64,000 bases of DNA from Bradyrhizobium sediminis (GTDB lineage Bacteria > Pseudomonadota > Alphaproteobacteria > Rhizobiales > Xanthobacteraceae): positions 3,668,501-3,732,500 of the forward strand of contig NZ_CP076134.1 of the NCBI RefSeq assembly GCF_018736085.1, written 5' to 3'. The notes under the pieces were generated by a model. That model was not told where the DNA came from and made no database searches. It saw nothing but the letters and a program-made list of their open reading frames with translations. Made by a program: the position numbers and the translations under genes. Within the stretch, counting starts at the first letter, position 1. Each line of letters opens with the position of its first letter. Below, piece after piece: positions 44,116 through 52,591 of the stretch.

Positions 44116-45339
44116 TCACTGCGCCTTCCATGCCGGCTTGGGAATGATCGGAGTCCGAGCGCCTTCGTTGGTGGCCGGACCGACACCGTAGAACTCGCCG
44201 CCCTGCCACTGCCCGACCCACCAGTACTTGGTCGGCAAGTTGTTCTCGAATTTGACCTTGCCGATCACGGTGTCGAAGGTCCCCGTCTGCAGGTCCTTGA
44301 TAACCGCGGCGCGGTCGATCTTGCCGACGCGTTCGATCGCCTGTTGCAGCATCTGCAGGCTGGCGTAGGTCACGGAGCTCGCCCAGCGATCCGGCTCGGC
44401 GCCGTTCGCGGACGCCGCCTTGTGGCGCGCCAGGTAATCCTTGATCGCCGGGCTGTCGCCGTTCCATCCGCCGATTCCCATCACGCCCTCGGCGTTGGCG
44501 CCGAACTTCCCCTTGAACAAGGGAAATGCGGTGCCGACGCCGGTGTAGAATATCTTGGGATTGAAGCCGGCGATCCGGGCTTGTTCGGTCAGCCCAAGCG
44601 TATCCGGCGGATAGCTGAAGGCGATGAAGACATCGGGGTTGAGCGCCTTGGCCTCGTTGACCAGCGGGCTGAGGTCCTGGGTGCCGACCGGGTAGGTCTT
44701 GTCGTAGGCCAGCTTGAAATTGGCCTTGGCAAGTGCAGGCCGCGCTGCGCCCGAAAGGTCGATGCCGAAACCGTCGGCGACGCTGACCATGGCGACGGTG
44801 TCGCCGATCTTGCCTTCGCCGCGCAGCTTGACCAGGAGCTCGACCAGCGTATTGGCCGCGCCGGCGCTGGTGCCGAGCAGCCAGAAACTGTTCGGCCAGC
44901 GCTTCGCCAGTTCAGGCGCGCGGTCGGTGACCGCGGTGGCGGCCAGATGCGGATAGCCGGCCTTGTTCAGGATCGGTCCGACCGCGAGATTGAGGCCGGT
45001 CCCCCAGGGCGGCAGAATGAAATCGACCTTGTCCTGGGTGATCAGCCGGTCCAGCGCTTTTGCTGCCTCTTCCGCGCTGGAGCGATCGTCGTATTGCACG
45101 ATCTCGATCGGCACCCGCTTGTCGCCGATCTTCAGACCGCCGGCAGCGTTTACTTCCTTCACCCACATTTCGTAGTTCGGCAGCGTGGTTACCGCGGCGC
45201 CGCCGGCGTTCGGCCCGGTGCGCGACAGGGCGTAGCCGATCTTGACCGAAGTCTGCGCCAGGGCCGGCCCGACCGAAAAACTGGCGACCCCGGCGATCGC
45301 GACCAATCCCGCTGCCAGGCGTGTGACTGATGAAACCAT
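44116..45339 (-). CDS. ABC transporter substrate-binding protein (LivK-like, Peripla_BP_6)
   Basis: A 407-aa periplasmic receptor; ATG at 45339 follows GGGAGGAG and begins a Sec signal (to about residue 29, ...GPALAQ). Type I fold text: IGYALSRTGPNAGGAAVTTL, DRSSAEEAAKALDRLITQDK and VYASLQ-like VTYASLQMLQQAIERVG. The conserved GxGGWNGDSPAIKDY segment is unlike true leucine receptors, so aromatic or other acids are plausible ligands. First gene of the six-gene operon receptor-H-M-G-F-ALDH. Confidence 0.92.
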   Translation of the reverse strand: MVSSVTRLAAGLVAIAGVASFSVGPALAQTSVKIGYALSRTGPNAGGAAVTTLPNYEMWVKEVNAAGGLKIGDKRVPIEIVQYDDRSSAEEAAKALDRLITQDKVDFILPPWGTGLNLAVGPILNKAGYPHLAATAVTDRAPELAKRWPNSFWLLGTSAGAANTLVELLVKLRGEGKIGDTVAMVSVADGFGIDLSGAARPALAKANFKLAYDKTYPVGTQDLSPLVNEAKALNPDVFIAFSYPPDTLGLTEQARIAGFNPKIFYTGVGTAFPLFKGKFGANAEGVMGIGGWNGDSPAIKDYLARHKAASANGAEPDRWASSVTYASLQMLQQAIERVGKIDRAAVIKDLQTGTFDTVIGKVKFENNLPTKYWWVGQWQGGEFYGVGPATNEGARTPIIPKPAWKAQ

Positions 45340-45373
45340 GTTCTCCTCCCAGAGCATTCCGTCCGTCGCCTTG

Positions 45374-46414
45374 ATGGCGTTCGACCCGGGGAGACTATTC
45401 GAGCGGTTTCGACAAGAGATTAGACGTATCCGGGCAAAGATTGTATCAATCCGTCAGCTTCCTCCCGATTGGAGCGACGGATTGTCCCAGGTGCTCGACA
45501 CGACGCTTGTCCCTTCCGGCCCCGCCGGCTTCCTCGCGCAGGCGGGTTCGGCCCTGCACGCCGAGGGATTTTTCGGCGGGCTCGCGCCGCGCCACTGGGT
45601 CATCCAGGAGGATAACGTGCGGCGCGCGCATCTGCTCTTGATCGAGAGCCGACGCGGCTCGGCCGTCCTGCGCGGCACGGTCGTGAAGTTCGAAGCCCCC
45701 GCCCTGCTCTGGCTGCCCTGCGAGGTCGAGGGCGACCTTCAGGTGGAGGCCGGCGCGCGAGGCTACCTCATCGCGGTTTCGGAGGATCTGTTGACGCGAA
45801 CGGTGGCCGGCAGCCCGGAGGCATTGCACCTGCGGCGCACCACCGACCGCCTCGTGATGCTGAGCGGCGCGCAGATCGACGGCGCGCTCGACGCCGTGAC
45901 GAACTCCTGCGCCATGCTGGTGCGGGAACTGCACGCGCCGCAACGCGGCGGCATGACCATGATCTCATCCCATGTGCTGCAGCTCTGCCTGCATCTGTGG
46001 CGTTCGGCAGCCTCGGAAGAATCCGGCAGTGAGGATGCGCTGCGCGGCGACGGTCCGCGGCTGGTCGGAAATTTTCTGCAGATGGTGGAATTGCACTATC
46101 GCGACGGCTGGCCGATTGCGCGTTACGCCGCCGTGCTCGGCGTCACCTGCGACAAGCTGCATGCGCATTGCAAGCGCGAGAAATCGCGCAGTCCCCGCGC
46201 CATCATCCATGAGCGGCTGATCCACGAGGCCCGCACCCGCCTGCACCAGCTCGACCTGCCGGTCGAGCAGATCGGATACGGTCTGGGCTTTCGCGATCCC
46301 GGCTATTTCAGCCGCTTCTTCCAGAAGCACCAGGGCATTCCGCCCGGCGCCTATCGGCGTCGCGCCAGGGCCGAGCAGGCGAAACGCGGCCCGTTCTATG
46401 CCGCTTGGCCGTAG
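45374..46414 (+). CDS. AraC family transcriptional regulator
   Basis: A 346-aa regulator, divergent from the Liv-type operon. The open frame runs back into the receptor gene, but ATG at 45374 is the first start outside it; no strong ribosome site is seen. The C-terminal 100 residues form the double helix-turn-helix (ARYAAVLGVTCDKLHAHCKR; LDLPVEQIGYGLGFRDPGYFSR). The N-terminal half is a cupin-like sensor (QEDNVRRAHLLLIESRRGSA...). With only 34 bases between the two start codons, promoters must overlap coding sequence. It probably controls the adjacent uptake-ALDH operon. Confidence 0.88.
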   Translation: MAFDPGRLFERFRQEIRRIRAKIVSIRQLPPDWSDGLSQVLDTTLVPSGPAGFLAQAGSALHAEGFFGGLAPRHWVIQEDNVRRAHLLLIESRRGSAVLRGTVVKFEAPALLWLPCEVEGDLQVEAGARGYLIAVSEDLLTRTVAGSPEALHLRRTTDRLVMLSGAQIDGALDAVTNSCAMLVRELHAPQRGGMTMISSHVLQLCLHLWRSAASEESGSEDALRGDGPRLVGNFLQMVELHYRDGWPIARYAAVLGVTCDKLHAHCKREKSRSPRAIIHERLIHEARTRLHQLDLPVEQIGYGLGFRDPGYFSRFFQKHQGIPPGAYRRRARAEQAKRGPFYAAWP

Positions 46415-46424
46415 GTCCACTCGG

Positions 46425-46946
46425 CTATCGCGCGCCGTGACCGGATCGATGCCGGCGCGTTGCGCCAAAGATCACCGGCGGGACGGCGCGGTTCACGACT
46501 TCGCGCATCGCAAAGCTCGATTGAATCCGCGCCACCCGCGGCAACCGGGAAAGCTCGGTCCTGTGGATGCGTTCGAAGTCCTCGATGTCCCGCGCCATGA
46601 CGATGACGATGTAGTCGTCGCTGCCGGACATCAGGAAGCATCGAACGACTGACGGACAGTTGATCACGGCGGCTTCGAACGATTTGAGCGCATTCTCGTT
46701 TTGGCTTTCGAGGGTGACCCTGACCAGAACGGTGGTGGAGAGACCAAAGCGCGCCAAATCCAGCACGGCCTGATAGCCGCGGATGAAGCCTTCTTCCTCG
46801 AGCATCTTCTGCCGCCGGGCGATCGCGGTGCTTGAAAGCGCCACGCGTTCGGCAAGTTCAACCTGGCTCGCCCGGGCATTGATCGTGAGTTCTGACAGGA
46901 TCGTCGTATCAATATTGTCGAGCTGCATCGTCTTGATTCCCGTCAT
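46425..46946 (-). CDS. Lrp/AsnC family regulator, probable regulator of alanine dehydrogenase
   Basis: A 173-aa regulator; ATG at 46946 has AGGA seven bases upstream, while the longer frame enters the AT-rich promoter spacer. N-terminal helix-turn-helix (QLDNIDTTILSELTINARAS, then VELAERVALSSTAIARRQKM) and a C-terminal ligand-binding (RAM) fold (SGSDDYIVIVMARDIEDFER). Its divergent position 136 bases from alanine dehydrogenase is the classical AldR-ald arrangement, in which alanine-bound AldR activates ald. Confidence 0.9.
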   Translation of the reverse strand: MTGIKTMQLDNIDTTILSELTINARASQVELAERVALSSTAIARRQKMLEEEGFIRGYQAVLDLARFGLSTTVLVRVTLESQNENALKSFEAAVINCPSVVRCFLMSGSDDYIVIVMARDIEDFERIHRTELSRLPRVARIQSSFAMREVVNRAVPPVIFGATRRHRSGHGAR

Positions 46947-47082
46947 TTCGATTCCTGCGCCATACCGCCATTTTATGCAGCTTTTCAGCAAAAAATCGAA
47001 ATAAATCGCCGATATCGCAAGGTTCTTAACCCGAATCCACCGTAAAATATCAACCTTGGATTCCAAGAAGGAGTGTCGAACG

Positions 47083-48198
47083 ATGCGGATCGGGGTGCCG
47101 AAGGAGATCAAGATTCATGAATATCGCGTCGGACTCACACCGGACACCGTTCGTGAGTACGCAGCTGCCGGCCATAGCGTCGTCGTCGAGGCCAATGCGG
47201 GTGCCGGGATCGGCGCAACCGACGAGGCCTACCGCAAGGCGGGAGCTGCCATCGCCGACACGCCGGCCGAAATCTTCGCAACCAGCGACATGGTCGTGAA
47301 GGTCAAGGAACCCCAGGCTCGCGAATGGACCCAGCTGCGCGAAGGCCAGATCCTCTTCACCTATCTGCATCTGGCGCCGGATCCGGAACAAGCCAGAGGC
47401 CTGATGGCCTCCGGCTGCACCGCGATCGCCTATGAGACGGTCACGGATGCGAAGGGTGGGCTGCCCCTGCTCGCTCCGATGAGTGAGGTCGCAGGAAGAC
47501 TCTCCATCGAAGCGGCCGGCTCGGCGTTGAAGCGCAGCGCCGGTGGCCGCGGCATTCTGCTCGGCGGCGTGCCGGGTGTCGTTCCTGCCCGTGTCGTGGT
47601 CATCGGCGGCGGGGTCGTCGGCTCCCACGCTGCGCGAATGGCCGTTGGGCTCGGTGCGGAAGTCACGATCCTGGACCGCTCGATCCTGAGGCTGCGTGAA
47701 CTCGACGAGTTGTTCCAGGGCCGAGTCCGCACCCGCTTCCCCACCACCGAGGCAATCGAACAGGAGATTTTCGCCGCCGACGTTGTGATCGGCGCGGTGC
47801 TGGTCCCCGGTGCAAGCGCTCCGAAGCTGATCAACCGGAAAATGTTGAAATCCATGCGGCAGGGTTCGGTACTCGTCGATGTCGCGATCGACCAGGGAGG
47901 CTGCTTCGAGACGTCTCGTCCGACGACGCATGACGAGCCGACCTATGAGGTCGACGGAATCATCCATTACTGCGTGGCGAACATGCCCGGTGCGGTTCCC
48001 CTCACCTCAAGCCATGCCTTGAACAATGCGACGCTGCCGTTCGGGCTGGCGCTGGCGAACCTCGGCTTCGCGGCGGTGACGCAAAATCCCCATCTGCGTG
48101 CGGGCCTCAACGTTCACCGCGGCCGCCTCACCAATAAGGCGGTTGCCGAAAGTCTGGGCCTGGCCTGCTCCCCGATTGAAGGCGCGATCGGCGCCTGA
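47083..48198 (+). CDS. ald: Alanine dehydrogenase
   Basis: A 371-aa NAD enzyme converting L-alanine to pyruvate and ammonia and back. ATG at 47083 follows AAGGAG. Signatures: the start MRIGVPKEIKIHEYRVGLTP, substrate-binding Lys in MVVKVKEPQ, His in LFTYLHLAPD, the Rossmann motif VVIGGGVVGSHAARMAVGLG and Asp in DVAIDQGG. All family residues appear intact. The upstream spacer is AT-rich, as usual for Lrp-type control from the divergent regulator. Confidence 0.96.
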   Translation: MRIGVPKEIKIHEYRVGLTPDTVREYAAAGHSVVVEANAGAGIGATDEAYRKAGAAIADTPAEIFATSDMVVKVKEPQAREWTQLREGQILFTYLHLAPDPEQARGLMASGCTAIAYETVTDAKGGLPLLAPMSEVAGRLSIEAAGSALKRSAGGRGILLGGVPGVVPARVVVIGGGVVGSHAARMAVGLGAEVTILDRSILRLRELDELFQGRVRTRFPTTEAIEQEIFAADVVIGAVLVPGASAPKLINRKMLKSMRQGSVLVDVAIDQGGCFETSRPTTHDEPTYEVDGIIHYCVANMPGAVPLTSSHALNNATLPFGLALANLGFAAVTQNPHLRAGLNVHRGRLTNKAVAESLGLACSPIEGAIGA

Positions 48199-48202
48199 GC
48201 GT

Positions 48203-48415
48203 TCAGGACGGGAAGTCAGCCTGCCTGACCTGAATTCGATCGGCATGCAGCGACCAGTCGCAAAGCGACTGGGTTTCGCAGAATTTCTTCTTGGCCAGCT
48301 CCGTGGCGAGGCCCTCATTCGAAGCATCGACTTCCACGGTGCTCTGGCAGATTTCGGACTGCCGGCCGTTCTCGCCGAGCACGTCCTTCATGAACCTGAC
48401 GACAAATCGCGACAT
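48203..48415 (-). CDS. Small conserved hypothetical protein (70 aa)
   Basis: ATG at 48415 is preceded by GAGGA with good spacing, and the product (MSRFVVRFMKDVLGENGRQS... to DWSLHADRIQVRQADFPS) looks like a compact single domain with regular beta and helix alternation (AS-NEGLATELAKKKFCETQ as helix). I recall similar short proteins in Bradyrhizobium genomes, but no function. It converges on ald, the two stops being five bases apart. Confidence 0.7.
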   Translation of the reverse strand: MSRFVVRFMKDVLGENGRQSEICQSTVEVDASNEGLATELAKKKFCETQSLCDWSLHADRIQVRQADFPS

Positions 48416-48919
48416 GGAACCATCCTCTTGCGTCCGCAACGCCAAGACAGGCCCATATAGAATTATCATACGGAGAAGGTTTTGACCGTGATCAAAAATA
48501 CGGCGGAACTGCCCGAAGCGGCCTCAGGCGCCGGCTGACGGCAGACTTGCGGCCGCAATGGCGACGATCAGCTTGAAGCGGCGTCCGATCCGGGACGTTG
48601 CCGAGCGCAAAAATGAGTTTACCTGTCGCATCTCGCCAATTCCTTCCGCGCCGGCCGGAACCACCGTTCCGCAGACAGCGCGTTGAACGAAAATGGCCGC
48701 GCCCGGGAGGCGTGTCGAGGCCGCGGCGAAAATAGCAACATGGCCATCGTCCGGCGGCTCATTCACAGTGGATTTATTGCCGCCATCCAACCAGAAACGG
48801 TTGAATTGTTCTCCCGACAACCATAGTGGTTCACCAGCATCTTGGTCATGTTGATGACGCCGGCTTTCGCCGCCCAAACGGCGATGCGTTCAAGTATCGC
48901 TCTATTGGAGAACAATGCG
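48416..48919. other. 504-base spacer without an intact gene
   Basis: Between the small conserved gene and the ThDP enzyme no intact gene is seen. The right half holds the SDR remnant; the left half (48480-48760) shows no recognisable product on either strand. The promoter of the following ThDP enzyme must lie in the right part, within or next to the remnant. Confidence 0.55.
48766..48885 (-). pseudogene. Short-chain dehydrogenase (SDR) gene remnant
   Basis: Minus-strand reading gives VWAAKAGVINMTKMLVNHYG followed by CRENNSTVSGWMA. This matches the SDR active-site helix (YxxxKAGVINMTK...) and the following IRVNSVSPGWM-like strand. The catalytic Tyr position is Val, nothing of the Rossmann half remains upstream, and the frame ends soon after. 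It is a decayed fragment, not a functional gene. Confidence 0.5.
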
Positions 48920-50623
48920 ATGACTCTGCCCTTTTCCAATGCGCGCACCGGCGGAAAGATCCTGGTCGATCAGCTCCTGATCCACGGCGCCGACATGGCG
49001 TTCTGCGTGCCGGGCGAGAGCTATCTGGAGGTGCTGGATGCATTGTTCGATGTGCGCGACCGCTTCAAGCTCGTCAACGCCCGTCATGAGGCCGGCGCCG
49101 CCAACATGGCCGAGGCCTACGGCAAGCTTACGGGCAAGCCCGGCATCTGCATGGTAACGCGGGGTCCCGGCGCGTGCCATGCGTCGGTCGGTGTCCACAC
49201 CGCATTCCAGGACTCGACGCCGATGATCCTGCTGATCGGTCAGGTCGGCCGCGATATGATGGATCGCGAAGCCTTTCAGGAGATCGACTACCGTCAGATG
49301 TTCGGCCCTGTCGCCAAATGGGCGGCGCAGATCGATGTCACGGCGCGGATTCCCGAATATATCGCGCGCGCCTTCCATATCGCGACCTCCGGCCGCCCTG
49401 GCCCGGTGGTGCTGGCATTGCCCGAGGACATGCTGACCGAAGTGACACAGGCGGGCGATGCGGTTTGCTATCGGCCGACGCAACCGGCCGCCCCGCCGCA
49501 GGCCTTCGCGCCAATTCGCGAACTGCTCGATGGCGCGAAGAAGCCCATGATCCTGGCCGGAGGTCCTGGCTGGAGCGACCGCGCCTGCGCCCAATTGCAG
49601 GATTTTGCCGAGGCCAACGGCATTCCGGTCGCGACCTCGTTCCGCCGGCAGGATACTTTCGACAACCGGTCGTCATGCTTCGCCGGCGATCTCGGCACAT
49701 CCGGGCCGCCCGCTCTGGTGCAGCGCTTCAAGGAAGCCGACCTGTTGTTCGTGATCGGTGCGCGCCTCGGCGAAATGACCACCCAGGGCTACACCATTCT
49801 TTCGGCGCCAACGGCCCGACCGAGGCTGGTCCATGTCCACGCCGACGCCGACGAACTCGGAAAGGTGTTCACGCCCGACATCGCCGTGCTGTCGTCTGCC
49901 GACAATTTCATGGCTGGCCTGACCGAGTGCCGCTGGTTTGCCGCGGATCGCTGGAGCACCTGGCGCAAATCCGCCCGAACCGACTATCTCAACGCGGTCG
50001 CGGCGCCCGACTGCACCCAGGCGCTGGACGTCGCCGCCGCGATGGTCGAACTCGGCAAGCGGATCGGCGACAACGCGATCGTCACGCTCGACGCCGGCAA
50101 TCACACCGGCTGGCCGCAGCGCTATCTGACCTACGCGCGGCCGGGCCGCCAGATCGGTCCCACCAACGGCGCGATGGGCTATTCGGTGCCGGCGGCAGTT
50201 GCCGCGTCGCTGGTCCACCCGGATCGCATCGTGATCGGCTGCGTCGGCGATGGCGGTTTCATGATGAGCGGACAGGAAATCTCGACCGCCGTTCAGCACG
50301 GCGGCAAGCCGATCATTCTGCTGTTCAACAACAACATGTACGGCACCATCCGCATGCATCAGGAGCGCGAGCACCCTTCGCGCGTCGTCGGAACCGACCT
50401 CGTCAATCCCGACTTCGTGGCGATGGCGAAGGCGATGGGGGCGCATGCCGAGCGCATCACCCGCACCAGGGATTTTTCGCCGGCGCTCGAGCGCGCCATC
50501 GCGGCGAAACGTCCAGCGCTGATCGAACTGTGCACCGATCCGGAGCAGATCTCGACACGCACCACCATTACCAACCTGCGCGTAGCGGCCGAACAGCGGC
50601 AAACGAAAGCCGCTGCGGACTAA
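48920..50623 (+). CDS. Thiamine diphosphate-dependent enzyme (acetolactate synthase large-subunit-like)
   Basis: A 567-aa three-domain ThDP enzyme. ATG at 48920 follows TTGGAG; earlier in-frame Met codons lie in the remnant region. The cofactor Glu57 is in NARHEAGAANMAEAYG, and the ThDP-Mg motif runs from GDGGFMMSGQE to LFNNNMYG. The central FAD/regulatory domain is present (PMILAGGPGW...). No acetolactate synthase small subunit is nearby, so a catabolic role (for example glyoxylate carboligase- or oxoacid decarboxylase-like) is more likely than valine synthesis. It converges on a hydroxyacid dehydrogenase gene. Confidence 0.9.
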   Translation: MTLPFSNARTGGKILVDQLLIHGADMAFCVPGESYLEVLDALFDVRDRFKLVNARHEAGAANMAEAYGKLTGKPGICMVTRGPGACHASVGVHTAFQDSTPMILLIGQVGRDMMDREAFQEIDYRQMFGPVAKWAAQIDVTARIPEYIARAFHIATSGRPGPVVLALPEDMLTEVTQAGDAVCYRPTQPAAPPQAFAPIRELLDGAKKPMILAGGPGWSDRACAQLQDFAEANGIPVATSFRRQDTFDNRSSCFAGDLGTSGPPALVQRFKEADLLFVIGARLGEMTTQGYTILSAPTARPRLVHVHADADELGKVFTPDIAVLSSADNFMAGLTECRWFAADRWSTWRKSARTDYLNAVAAPDCTQALDVAAAMVELGKRIGDNAIVTLDAGNHTGWPQRYLTYARPGRQIGPTNGAMGYSVPAAVAASLVHPDRIVIGCVGDGGFMMSGQEISTAVQHGGKPIILLFNNNMYGTIRMHQEREHPSRVVGTDLVNPDFVAMAKAMGAHAERITRTRDFSPALERAIAAKRPALIELCTDPEQISTRTTITNLRVAAEQRQTKAAAD

Positions 50624-50633
50624 GGGCAAACCG

Positions 50634-51683
50634 CTAGCCCGGCGCAAACCCAAAAGCCCGCTCGAAACGCCTGGCGTAGGCCGGCCATACTTCGGGGTTG
50701 ATGATGCGCGGCGGCCGCTTGCCGTCGAGCGCGCCGAGCATCTGCTCGGCGGCGATCCGGCCCATATTGATCCGCGCTTCCCTGGTCACTCCCGCCGTAT
50801 GAGGGCTCGCCAGCACGTTGTCGAACTGCAGCAGCGGATGGTCCGGCGGCGGCGGCTCCTTGGCCCAGACATCGAGGCCGGCGCCGGCGATGCGCTTGTC
50901 GCGCAGCGCATCATAAAGCGCCGCTTCGTCATGGATGAAGCCGCGGGCGGTGGTGATGAAATAAGCATGCGGCTGCATCAGCGCGAATTCCCGCGCGCCG
51001 ATCATGCCGCGGCTCTCTTTCGTGAGCGGACAATTGATCGAGACGTAATCGGAGCGGCGCAGCACCTCATCGAGCTCGACCTTTTCGCCGCCGCGCGTCG
51101 CCATCTCGGCTGCCGAGAGATAGGGGTCGTAGGCCAGCACCTTCATGCCGAGCAAACCCTTGCACAGTTCGGCGATGCGGCGGCCGACATTGCCGAGCCC
51201 GACGATGCCGATGGTCTTGCCCTGCGCCTCGGTGCCGATCAGGGCGTTGCGGTTGACATTGGGATCGCGCCGCAGCGCGCGGTCCGCCTCGATGATGCGT
51301 TTCGACAGCGTCAGCATCATGCCGAGCGCATGTTCGGCCACGGAATGGGCGTTGCCGCCGGACTGGTTGACGACCAGCACGCCGGCCGCGGTGCAGGCCT
51401 CGACATCGACGGGATCGAAGCCGGCGCCGTTGCTGGAGACGATCAACAGGTTCGGCGCCCGCTTCAACAGCTCGGCATGGGCGTGGAAATGCGGCGCCAG
51501 TTCGTCGCGCGCGGCGCCGATCTGATAGGCATGCGCCGAAGCCAGGATCGGCGCAAAGACTTCCTCGGGCGTTTCGTTTTCGATCCGGTCGAGCCGCACG
51601 TCGGGCCGCGCCGCCAGCATCTCGGCATATATGGGGTGCGCCAGATATTTGACGTAGAACACGCGCTTGTTGTTCACGGACAT
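50634..51683 (-). CDS. D-2-hydroxyacid dehydrogenase (phosphoglycerate dehydrogenase-like)
   Basis: A 349-aa NAD-dependent dehydrogenase; ATG at 51683 begins the fold, the longer frame being antisense shadow. The Rossmann motif is GIVGLGNVGRRIAEL, with catalytic Arg in TTARGFIHD, Glu in WAKEPPPPD and His in SPHTAGVT. The NGAGFDPVDVEACTAAGVLV segment is normal for the family. It follows the LigI-like hydrolase on the same strand with 14 bases between, so it is probably the third gene of a TctC-hydrolase-dehydrogenase operon. Confidence 0.9.
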   Translation of the reverse strand: MSVNNKRVFYVKYLAHPIYAEMLAARPDVRLDRIENETPEEVFAPILASAHAYQIGAARDELAPHFHAHAELLKRAPNLLIVSSNGAGFDPVDVEACTAAGVLVVNQSGGNAHSVAEHALGMMLTLSKRIIEADRALRRDPNVNRNALIGTEAQGKTIGIVGLGNVGRRIAELCKGLLGMKVLAYDPYLSAAEMATRGGEKVELDEVLRRSDYVSINCPLTKESRGMIGAREFALMQPHAYFITTARGFIHDEAALYDALRDKRIAGAGLDVWAKEPPPPDHPLLQFDNVLASPHTAGVTREARINMGRIAAEQMLGALDGKRPPRIINPEVWPAYARRFERAFGFAPG

Positions 51684-51697
51684 GGTTGCTGCGACTT

Positions 51698-52591
51698 TCA
51701 GTTCGGGAAGCCATAGAGTTTGGCCGGATTGGCGACGAGGATGCGATGCTGCGTGGCCTGATCCGGCGTCCACGCCTGAAATAGCTCGAACAGGTGTCCG
51801 GCATCGGGCATTTCGCCTTCGACGCGCGGATGCGGCCAGTCGCCGCCCCACACCAGCCGTTCCGGATTGGCGGAGACCAGCGCCTCATGAAACGGCCGGG
51901 CGTCGGGATATTCGGGCGCGTTGCGACTGAGCCGATGGGCGCCCGACAGTTTGGCCCAGCACCAGCCGTCAGCGACCGCACGCAGCAGGCTCTGAAAGCC
52001 TTCCGTCCCAGTGCCGGCGCGGGCATCGGTGCGGCCCATGTGATCGATCACAACCGGCAGTCCGAGCGATTTCAGAACCGGCACGGTCTCGGGCAGATCC
52101 TTGACGTCGATCCAGAGCTGAAGATGCCATCCGAGCTCGGCCATGACGGGCGCGAGCGTTTGCGCCGCCGACAGCGGCACGCCGCCGCGGTAGTGCAATT
52201 GCCCGTCGCGGAAGAAATGATTGAAGCGCAGGCCGCGGACGCCGAGACGATTCCACTCCCGAAGCTCCGCCGGCGCGATATCGGCGTCGGCCACCGCGAC
52301 GCCGCGCAGGCGGTCGGGCCGGCGCGCCAGCGCATCGAGCATGGCGGAATTGTCGCGGCCATGCGCGCTACCCTGCACCAGCACGCCACGCGCAAATCCG
52401 ATTGCATCGAGCATGCCGAGATATTTCTCGAGCGGCGCATCCGGCGGCGTGTAGCTGCGATCAGGGGTGTAGGGAAACCGCGCCGCCGGCCCGAACACAT
52501 GCGCATGGGTATCGCAGGCATCGGGCGGCGGCGGTACTTTCGGCCGGCTGACATCGCGCGGCGGCAGGCAAGCTTGTATCGTCAATGTCAT
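51698..52591 (-). CDS. TIM-barrel amidohydrolase (LigI-like lactonase family)
   Basis: A 297-aa metal-dependent or metal-independent hydrolase of the amidohydrolase-2 family. ATG at 52591 overlaps the upstream TctC-type stop (ATGA). Motifs: CDTHAHVFGP with the HxH pair on strand 1, the His in VIDHMGRTD, and the Asp in LVWGGDWPHP. The layout fits 2-pyrone-4,6-dicarboxylate lactonase and sugar-lactone hydrolases such as galactarolactone isomerase. Substrate unknown; translational coupling to a tricarboxylate-type receptor suggests an acidic lactone. Confidence 0.88.
   Translation of the reverse strand: MTLTIQACLPPRDVSRPKVPPPPDACDTHAHVFGPAARFPYTPDRSYTPPDAPLEKYLGMLDAIGFARGVLVQGSAHGRDNSAMLDALARRPDRLRGVAVADADIAPAELREWNRLGVRGLRFNHFFRDGQLHYRGGVPLSAAQTLAPVMAELGWHLQLWIDVKDLPETVPVLKSLGLPVVIDHMGRTDARAGTGTEGFQSLLRAVADGWCWAKLSGAHRLSRNAPEYPDARPFHEALVSANPERLVWGGDWPHPRVEGEMPDAGHLFELFQAWTPDQATQHRILVANPAKLYGFPN

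Noticed and set aside
46946..47111. N-terminal extension of the Lrp/AsnC regulator
   Set aside because: The added residues translate an AT-rich promoter spacer; the ATG at 46946 has a proper ribosome site.
48524..48877. 117-codon minus-strand frame before the ThDP enzyme gene
   Set aside because: No ribosome site or recognisable product. The SDR-like text lies in a different frame.
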